From Paenibacillus radicis (ex Gao et al. 2016) (GTDB lineage: Bacteria > Bacillota > Bacilli > Paenibacillales > Paenibacillaceae), in contig NZ_BMHY01000013.1 in the NCBI RefSeq assembly GCF_014641555.1, forward strand, positions 44,652 through 108,651: a stretch of 64,000 nucleotides of DNA, read 5' to 3'. This document shows, one piece after another, positions 59,501-64,000 of the stretch (the stretch's first letter is position 1; each line of letters starts with the position of its first letter). The notes beneath the pieces are model-generated. The model was not told the DNA's origin, did not search any database, and saw only the letters and a program-made list of their open reading frames with translations. Made by a program: the position numbers and the translations under genes.

Positions 59501-61582
59501 AGCAAGGCTGTAACGATCAACTCCGCTACGGAGCAAGAACTGATCGTAACGAACACCAAACTGAAAAGCAGTCTGGAAGTTACCAAAGTCGATACAGACA
59601 ATACGAATGTGAAGCTTGACGGCGCTGTGTTTGAGCTATATAACAGCTCCAACACTCTTGTAGATACGCAAACGACGGTATCGGGTAAAGCAGTGTTTAC
59701 TAACCTTCCTTACGGTACGTATACACTGAAGGAAACTACTGCTCCTGCAGGTTATGATATCGTAGCTTCGGAGAACAACAAGAGCATCACGATCAATTCA
59801 TTGACTGTCAAAGCGGTAACGGTCAAAAACAGCAAGTCCAAAGGCAGTCTCGTCGTGACAAAAGTCGACGCTGACGACAGCAATGTTAAGCTTCAAGGCG
59901 CGGTATTCGAGCTGTATAACAGTTCGAACGTGAAAATCGATCAGCAAACGACGAACGGAACAGGCAAAGCAACCTTCACAGGTCTGGAATTCGGTACGTA
60001 TACACTGAAAGAAGCTTCTGCACCTGCAGGGTACGAAATTGATGCATCGCAGCAAACGAGTACAATTACGATTAATGCAGCAGTTGCTAAAGACGTTACC
60101 ATAACAAACAGCAAGTCAAAAGGCAGCTTGGAAGTTACCAAAGTTGATGCTGATAACAACAATACGAAGCTTTCGGGTGCCGTATTCGAGCTGTACAACA
60201 GCGCGAATGTGAAAGTCGATCAACAAACAACCGACGCAACCGGCAAAGCAATCTTCTCGGACCTGGTATATGGCACCTATACGCTGAAAGAAGCTGCAGC
60301 GCCGTCCGGTTATGACATTATCGCATCGGAGAACAACCAAAGCATCACGATCAACACGCTTGCCGCAAAAACGGTAACGGTGAAAAACAGCAAGTCTAGA
60401 GGCAGTCTCATCGTGACGAAAGTCGATGTCGACGATAACAGCATTAAGCTTCAAGGCGCTGTATTCGAACTGTATAACAGTGCGAACGTGAAAGTCGATC
60501 AACAGACGACTGATGCAACAGGTAAAGCTGTTTTCACAGGCCTGCTATTCGATACGTACACACTGAAAGAAATCTCGGCACCAGCGGGGTACGAAATTAT
60601 TGCCTCGCAGCAAACGAGCACGGTGACGATTGACTCAAAAACGGTTAAAGACATCACCATTGCGAATACGAAACCAAAAGGCAGCTTGGAAATTACGAAG
60701 GTAGATATCAATGATGCCGATAGAAAGTTAGCAGGCGCTGTATTCGAATTGTACAACAGCTCGAATGTGAAGGTTGGACAACAGACGACCGACGTAACGG
60801 GTAAAGCAACGTTCACTGGCTTGCTTTATGGCACGTATACGTTGAAGGAAATTACAGCACCAACGGGTTATCGCATCATTGAAACGGAAAATAACAAAAC
60901 AGTTACAATTAGCTCGCACGCAACTGCGGGAGTAACGGTAGCAAACAGTAAAATAATTATGCTGCCAAATCCAAGTCCTAGCCCAAGTGTTAGTCCAAGC
61001 CCAACACCAAGCGTATCACCAAGCCCAAGTGCAACACCTAGCGTAGATCCTAGCGCAACACCTAGTGTAGACCCTAGTGCAACGCCTGGCACGACGCCAA
61101 GTGCTGCACCAAGTTCAGCACCAAGCTCGCAGCCTAGTGCAACGCCGAAGCCAAGCAATGGACCTTCGACAACGCCTCCGGTAGAGAGAGAAACAACACC
61201 GAAGGATACGCCGATTGAAGGCGAAATCGAGATCCCAGATGGCAGCGTTCCTAAACAAGGCGTTCCGCCTGAGCATGGCAAAGTAACGATTGGTCTGGAT
61301 GGCAAGTGGGTGTATACGCCAGCTCCAGGCTTTGTAGGCAAAGATAAGTTCTCGATCATTGTTGTAGATGAAGACGGCAATGAGGAAGAGATCTGGATCG
61401 AGATCGACGTACTCAATCCGCTTGGCGGCGGTTTGAACGGCAACGGCTCACCGAATGTGAACCAGCTTCCGAAAACAGGCGAGACCGGCTTCTTAGGCTT
61501 GCAGCTGTTTGGCTTTGCATTGATTGCACTGGGAGCCATTCTTTTCTTCAGAAAAAAATCAGTACGCGGCAATCGTTCATAA
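56546..61582 (+). CDS. LPXTG-anchored surface adhesin with six Cna-B repeats
   Basis: 1678 residues. Signal peptide (RKKSVAMILAFLLIFQYM…VEA, about 1–31). Several N-terminal beta-sandwich adhesin domains of the Cna-A/collagen-binding kind (about 32–910), some starting with repeated (E)W-x-V/I-D/N-x-N motifs (TWTVDVNTD, DWTINLNKD, TWGIAVNYN, KWKIDINRG). Then six ~93-residue Cna-B/SpaA domains (917–1471), each with Lys in TKVD, Glu in YTLxE and Asn near the end, the residues of internal isopeptide bonds. A Pro/Ser/Thr stalk, a CshA/cadherin-like domain, then LPKTGE, a membrane helix and RKK tail. ATG 56546 has TTGGAGG; the frame runs 30 codons further upstream. No sortase gene is in the window. 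Ligand unknown. Confidence 0.92.
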   Translation: MRKKSVAMILAFLLIFQYMNFNGYFNKVEAAGTIQGTILTKMTLTPKDQEQTVIASVYQGDDYVNTEYRVELEKELKLSYEWALPENHTYSAGDTFVFQLPAEMEMYNDIPLTNLAGDPSVGTFKMDKNTKTVTMTFNEEINAGTPSNGTLNFWSKFTSASVQQKTEVKVKFAIGDEITIPIAPSNGTPINKKGLADKPFNATKITWTVDVNTDLKNIKSGVVTDNIPAGLTYVPGSIKVYQMDINTNGTLSNPVLVTPSAVTEPAGASTELKVELGDINRPHRLVFETDITDITKANFTNTAKFTGNVGGNSFNVQAPATVQNQRGKFLEKSGSYNESTQEINWTVKYNFGEDPLAANTVLTDLFDKEHSIDLNSIKVYPVANPVAGTTGAGLNIPTDYTVDTNVSSHPNYNANKNGFNVVIKAATSSAYIIEYKTKPTGNIYNNDTITNKAYSIGKESNGVDVGIKQHFLSKTHGNVNYAARTVDWTINLNKDKYFLYNTSFKDEFPAGLKLVPGSLTVKQNGVTVTSSVYTLTYLDALNEATEKGFQIGLPNGNSTYTITYTTQYDFINTSYLSNSNFSFGNKGTYYWSENSDGSNGQNQVVTETYTPNNQTQWNGYKEGTYNAVSKTLTWGIAVNYNSKAMSNVSVVDELQHKQAIDLNTLKVFELTVNANGSVTKSSTEFTDYTHNVVTLANGNQELTVTFNNPINRPYYITFDTSMSGVLIDQNVPNKAILKGDGYANKELNSTVTIKQAGEYVAKSGQQSGATIKWKIDINRGQSTVDDAKIIDVPGKKQTLIKESFKLYQTVVDAQGNVTRGALITDPDDPQHGYTLTFTPITDGSVNSDETFELSFKHQITKPYWLEYESMIDATNGEKVTNNVKFTGSGGIEKSISNPSEVTVSLSGGEGTGNTYRGSLKIVKVDSENNANKLNGAKFELIRNSNGQKVTGETTGAGEYVFTNLLYGKYTLNETGAPSGYAIDTASKAVTINSATEQELIVTNTKLKSSLEVTKVDTDNTNVKLDGAVFELYNSSNTLVDTQTTVSGKAVFTNLPYGTYTLKETTAPAGYDIVASENNKSITINSLTVKAVTVKNSKSKGSLVVTKVDADDSNVKLQGAVFELYNSSNVKIDQQTTNGTGKATFTGLEFGTYTLKEASAPAGYEIDASQQTSTITINAAVAKDVTITNSKSKGSLEVTKVDADNNNTKLSGAVFELYNSANVKVDQQTTDATGKAIFSDLVYGTYTLKEAAAPSGYDIIASENNQSITINTLAAKTVTVKNSKSRGSLIVTKVDVDDNSIKLQGAVFELYNSANVKVDQQTTDATGKAVFTGLLFDTYTLKEISAPAGYEIIASQQTSTVTIDSKTVKDITIANTKPKGSLEITKVDINDADRKLAGAVFELYNSSNVKVGQQTTDVTGKATFTGLLYGTYTLKEITAPTGYRIIETENNKTVTISSHATAGVTVANSKIIMLPNPSPSPSVSPSPTPSVSPSPSATPSVDPSATPSVDPSATPGTTPSAAPSSAPSSQPSATPKPSNGPSTTPPVERETTPKDTPIEGEIEIPDGSVPKQGVPPEHGKVTIGLDGKWVYTPAPGFVGKDKFSIIVVDEDGNEEEIWIEIDVLNPLGGGLNGNGSPNVNQLPKTGETGFLGLQLFGFALIALGAILFFRKKSVRGNRS
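59294..60958 (+). repeat. Six tandem Cna-B coding repeats (~279 bp each)
   Basis: Domain starts at 59294, 59567, 59843, 60122, 60401 and 60680; the last three steps are exactly 279 bp. Domains 2, 4 and 6 carry SENN/TENN and domains 3 and 5 carry SQQTST at the same place, so the array grew by duplicating a two-domain unit. Confidence 0.9.
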
Positions 61583-61604
61583 GCCGACGGTAAGAGCAAT
61601 TACA

Positions 61605-61646
61605 AGTGTCCCCGACGCCAGGGTTAGCGTCGGGGACGCTTTTTTA
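61605..61646 (+). terminator. Terminator after the adhesin gene
   Basis: GTCCCCGACGC (61608–61618) pairs perfectly with GCGTCGGGGAC (61627–61637), extendable by three pairs, then T6. Confidence 0.95.
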
Positions 61647-61676
61647 CGTACCGATCCATAATTCCAAGTAACCAGC

Positions 61677-61732
61677 TTGACAATGTTGTAGTTATCCGAT
61701 AGGATTTAAATAAAACTGACTGACTAGTCAAT
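61677..61732 (+). promoter_or_regulatory. tetR-type gene promoter and palindromic operator
   Basis: TTGACA (61677–61682), 17 bp, TAGGAT (61700–61705). GACTGACTAGTCAATC (61718–61733 region), built on the perfect palindrome TGACTAGTCA (61721–61730), lies just after the expected start of transcription. This is a typical TetR-family autorepression site. Confidence 0.65.
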
Positions 61733-61761
61733 CGGTTATTGAAAATAAGGGAGGCGATCGT

Positions 61762-62394
61762 ATTCCACCCAAAAAAACCTCGCATAACGCGGAACGAAAA
61801 ACGCAAATGATGGAAGCTGCTTTGATGCGCTTTGCGACCAGCGGCTATCATTCGACTAAAATATCTGATATCGTTGCCGATCTTGGCGTTGCGCAAGGAA
61901 CCTTCTATTGGTACTTCAGCAGCAAGGAAGCGATTGCCATCGAGATCGTTCAGCAAGGGCGCGAGCAATTGCTTGAAGTGATTGGTCAGGGCTATCGCAA
62001 AGGTACGGGTACGGTGCAGGATATGGTGTTAGCATCAGAGGCGCTGCTTATCGAGTTATTCCGGTTCGCCCAGAACAATCGTTACTTAATGGGGATGCTG
62101 CTCGACGGCACCGCATTCAGTGAGACTGTGCGTAAAGAAATTGCCGACACCAGCGCAGCGATGGAGAATGCATTCCTTCGCAACATCGAGAGGGCTATCG
62201 AACTCGGCATGCTGCCGGAGACGATCGATGCCAAGCTAAGAGCAGCTTTGCTCATGAGCTTGATTGAAGGCATTATCTCTAGATGGCTTTTTCAAAAGCA
62301 AGGGACAGACAACAATCCGCTTTCCTCTTATCCGCTGGAAAAATTAGCAGCGGAAACGGCTCGATTCGAATTTTTCGGCTTGCTGGGCATTTAA
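61762..62394 (+). CDS. TetR/AcrR-family regulator, apparent ATT start
   Basis: Helix-turn-helix of the TetR type: MMEAALMRFATSGYHSTKISDIVADLGVAQGTFYWYFSSKEAI in parts (residues 16–57), with a C-terminal ligand/dimer domain ending …WLFQKQGTDNN…FFGLLGI. The first ATG (61807) has no ribosome site and would cut helix 1 short. In frame upstream there is no ATG, GTG or TTG before the stop at 61717. GGGAGG (61749–61754) sits seven bases before ATT at 61762, giving a basic N-terminal arm IPPKKTSHNAERKTQ (initiator Met expected). Operator palindrome upstream suggests autorepression. Ligand unknown. Confidence 0.8.
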   Translation: MPPKKTSHNAERKTQMMEAALMRFATSGYHSTKISDIVADLGVAQGTFYWYFSSKEAIAIEIVQQGREQLLEVIGQGYRKGTGTVQDMVLASEALLIELFRFAQNNRYLMGMLLDGTAFSETVRKEIADTSAAMENAFLRNIERAIELGMLPETIDAKLRAALLMSLIEGIISRWLFQKQGTDNNPLSSYPLEKLAAETARFEFFGLLGI

Positions 62395-62457
62395 GAAAAT
62401 AGATGCAACGAAACACGGACACATTATTAGAGAGACAATAATAAGGAGAGAAACAAC

Positions 62458-63318
62458 ATGACATCGAACAAAAAACGATTTTTCCCAATCGCTGCGGCGA
62501 TTCTGGTTTTGGCACTGGTTCTTAGCGCTTGCGGCTCGAACAATACGAATAAAGGCTCCAACAATGCGGCTAGTCCTTCCCCTTCCGCACAGACTTCGAA
62601 TTTACTGGATCAAGTGAAGGAATCGGGCGTGCTCAAGGTTGGTCTGATGGGTACTTACGCACCTTACAACTTCACGAATGACAAGAATGAAATCGACGGC
62701 TTTGACGCCGACATTGCGAAAGAAGTGGCGAAACGCCTTGGCGTGAAAGTAGAGTTTACAGCTCAAGATTTTTCTGGACTGATCAGCAGCTTGCAAGCCA
62801 AAAAATTTGATGCGATTATCAGCCAAGTAACGATTACAGATGAACGCAAAAAGGTCATCGACTTTACTGAACCATATATTACGAACGAAGTGAAAATTAT
62901 CGTGCCTGAGAAAAATACGGCGATTACGAAGCTTGAAGATTTTAAAGGTAAAAATATCGGTGTTGGCCTAGGCACCAATGATGAGACTTACCTGCGCGAT
63001 GTTGCCATTCCGAAAGTCGGCAAATTCACGATCAAAACCTATGACGATGTGATTACTTCCCTTCAAGATTTGAATGCAGGCCGTATCGACGCAACGATCA
63101 ATAACATTCACGCTTTGAAACCAATCGTTGATAAAAACGGCTTTAAAATTAAAGCGGTAGGCGAGCCGATCAAAGCGGACAGCGCCGGCATCGCAGTACG
63201 CAAGGACAATCCGGAATTCCGGGACGCATTGAATCAAGCGTTGAAGGATCTGAAGGCAGACGGCACTTACGACACAATTTTCGAGAAATGGTTCGGTGAG
63301 AAGCCAGCCGCGCAATAA
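62458..63318 (+). CDS. Amino-acid ABC transporter substrate-binding lipoprotein
   Basis: Extracellular lipoprotein with lipobox LSAC (Cys at residue 25), a Ser/Asn/Pro-rich linker, then a type-3 solute-binding fold: GVLKVGLMGTYAPYNF, GFDADIAKEVAKRLGVKVEF, SLQAKKFDAIISQVTIT, and GYS-type pocket residues replaced by DFTEPYIT. C-terminal ADGTYDTIFEKWFG is typical of the polar amino acid (PAAT) family. 286 residues. Ribosome site AAGGAGAG. The TetR gene precedes and the permease follows by 39 bp. Substrate (cystine, Glu or Gln-like) cannot be fixed. Confidence 0.92.
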   Translation: MTSNKKRFFPIAAAILVLALVLSACGSNNTNKGSNNAASPSPSAQTSNLLDQVKESGVLKVGLMGTYAPYNFTNDKNEIDGFDADIAKEVAKRLGVKVEFTAQDFSGLISSLQAKKFDAIISQVTITDERKKVIDFTEPYITNEVKIIVPEKNTAITKLEDFKGKNIGVGLGTNDETYLRDVAIPKVGKFTIKTYDDVITSLQDLNAGRIDATINNIHALKPIVDKNGFKIKAVGEPIKADSAGIAVRKDNPEFRDALNQALKDLKADGTYDTIFEKWFGEKPAAQ

Positions 63319-63357
63319 AAGAGCTTAAAGCGTTAAGCGAGAAGGGATTTGCCTGTT

Positions 63358-64000
63358 ATGGAGCTTGTCTTTGAGAATTGGGAGCTTTTGTTCCAAGGGG
63401 CCTACTATACACTCTATATCGCCGTCATTTCGATGTTCTTCGGCCTCTTTATCGGGATTGCGGTTGCATTGGCCCGGTTAAAAGGCAATCGGCCAGTTCG
63501 CTGGGCGGCGCGCGTATATGTCTCTGTTATCCGCGGTACGCCCGCGCTCGTACAGATCGTGATCGTCTATTACGGTCTCGTCGACTACGGCATAACGCTG
63601 GGGCCTCTAACGGCTGCTTGTATCGCACTAAGCGTCAACATTGGAGCGTATTTGTCGGAAGCGATACGCGGTGCGATTCTCTCGATTCCAAAAGGGCAAA
63701 CCGAAGCGGCGCTTGCCACGGGGATGACCTCCTGGCAGGCAATGCGAAGAATCGTACTCCCGCAAGCGGCCCGAGTGGCGATACCGCCGATGGGCAATAC
63801 CTTTATTGGCATGCTGAAGGAGACGTCGCTCGTTTCTTTTATCGCCGTACCGGAGCTTCTCCGTTCCGCGCAGCTGCTCATTGCCAGATACTATGTCAAC
63901 ATGCCTTTTTACATCGGTATTGCGATTATGTACTGGGTGATGAGCACAGTGTTCTCCGCCATTCTGGAAGCGGTGGAGAAACGCTTGTCCAAAGCATACT
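63358..64000 (+). CDS. Amino-acid ABC transporter permease (partial, runs off the right edge)
   Basis: ATG 63358 opens a frame to the window edge (214 codons seen). MELVFENWELLFQGAYYTLYI is the usual start of PAAT permeases, followed by membrane helices. The cytoplasmic EAA loop reads EAALATGMTSWQAMRRIVLPQAARVAIPP (in parts near residues 122–150), the site that contacts the ATPase. The motif RGTPALVQIVIVYYGL is also diagnostic. Only a few C-terminal residues should be missing. An ATPase gene is expected just beyond. Confidence 0.95.
   Translation, partial: MELVFENWELLFQGAYYTLYIAVISMFFGLFIGIAVALARLKGNRPVRWAARVYVSVIRGTPALVQIVIVYYGLVDYGITLGPLTAACIALSVNIGAYLSEAIRGAILSIPKGQTEAALATGMTSWQAMRRIVLPQAARVAIPPMGNTFIGMLKETSLVSFIAVPELLRSAQLLIARYYVNMPFYIGIAIMYWVMSTVFSAILEAVEKRLSKAY

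Noticed and set aside
56546..61582. Adhesin gene as part of a sortase-assembled pilus operon
   Set aside because: No sortase or other pilin is in the window, and flanking genes have their own terminators.

Overview
The window looks like a chromosomal segment of a Paenibacillus-type member of the Firmicutes. Evidence: frequent TTG/GTG starts with strong AGGAGG ribosome sites, sigma-A and sigma-D type promoters, a long-form hibernation factor, and the gene order comFA–comFC–yvyF–flgM–flgN–flgK–flgL–fliW–csrA–hag–flaG–fliD–fliS–fliT … hpf–secA–prfB … ftsE–ftsX … ctpB–minJ … uvrB–uvrA, which follows the Bacillus subtilis order with insertions. Genus is inferred from synteny and protein character only.

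Layout. 0–3.2 kb: competence genes comFA (with a long repetitive N-terminal extension) and comFC. 3.3–11.6 kb: late flagellar genes, with sigma-D type promoters before flgM, hag and flaG and a CsrA site in the hag leader. 11.6–22.7 kb: a visibly AT-richer flagellin-glycosylation island made of two tandem Maf-type (DUF115) glycosyltransferases and a nonulosonic (legionaminic) acid pathway (legB, legC, legG, legI, ptmE, legF). The acyltransferase legH, expected between legI and ptmE, survives only as a ~140-bp frameshifted ghost. 23–28 kb: cspA, hpf, secA and prfB with its programmed +1 frameshift. 28–37.5 kb: a YitT transporter-like protein and the arginine operon argCJBDFGH, whose promoter is overlapped by ARG-box-like palindromes.

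37.5–42.4 kb: an SDR oxidoreductase (minus strand), a two-component system, a TolB-like lipoprotein and a very small sigma-like ORF. 42.4–42.9 kb: a gene-free convergent interval packed with AGCGAA/TTCGCT palindromes and 37-bp tandem repeats. 42.9–50.5 kb: a VanW/G5 protein (minus), then the division/envelope cluster ftsE–ftsX–M23 peptidase–ctpB–minJ. 50.8–55.7 kb: uvrB–uvrA. 56–61.6 kb: a small DUF2759-like membrane protein and a 1678-residue LPXTG surface adhesin with six Cna-B repeats. 61.7–64 kb: a TetR regulator that appears to start at ATT, then an amino-acid ABC substrate-binding lipoprotein and its permease, which runs off the right edge.

How the parts work together. FlgM, FliW and CsrA regulate flagellin and the other late genes. 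FliS, FliT and FlgN are export chaperones. The leg and maf genes would make and attach a sialic-acid-like sugar to the short flagellin. Sigma-D-like -10 elements before maf2 and ptmE suggest that sugar modification is timed with filament synthesis. The strongest leads are the legH ghost, the palindrome/tandem-repeat interval, the ATT start, the promoter-terminator overlap before flgM, and the repeat expansion in comFA. No wholly new multi-gene system was evident.
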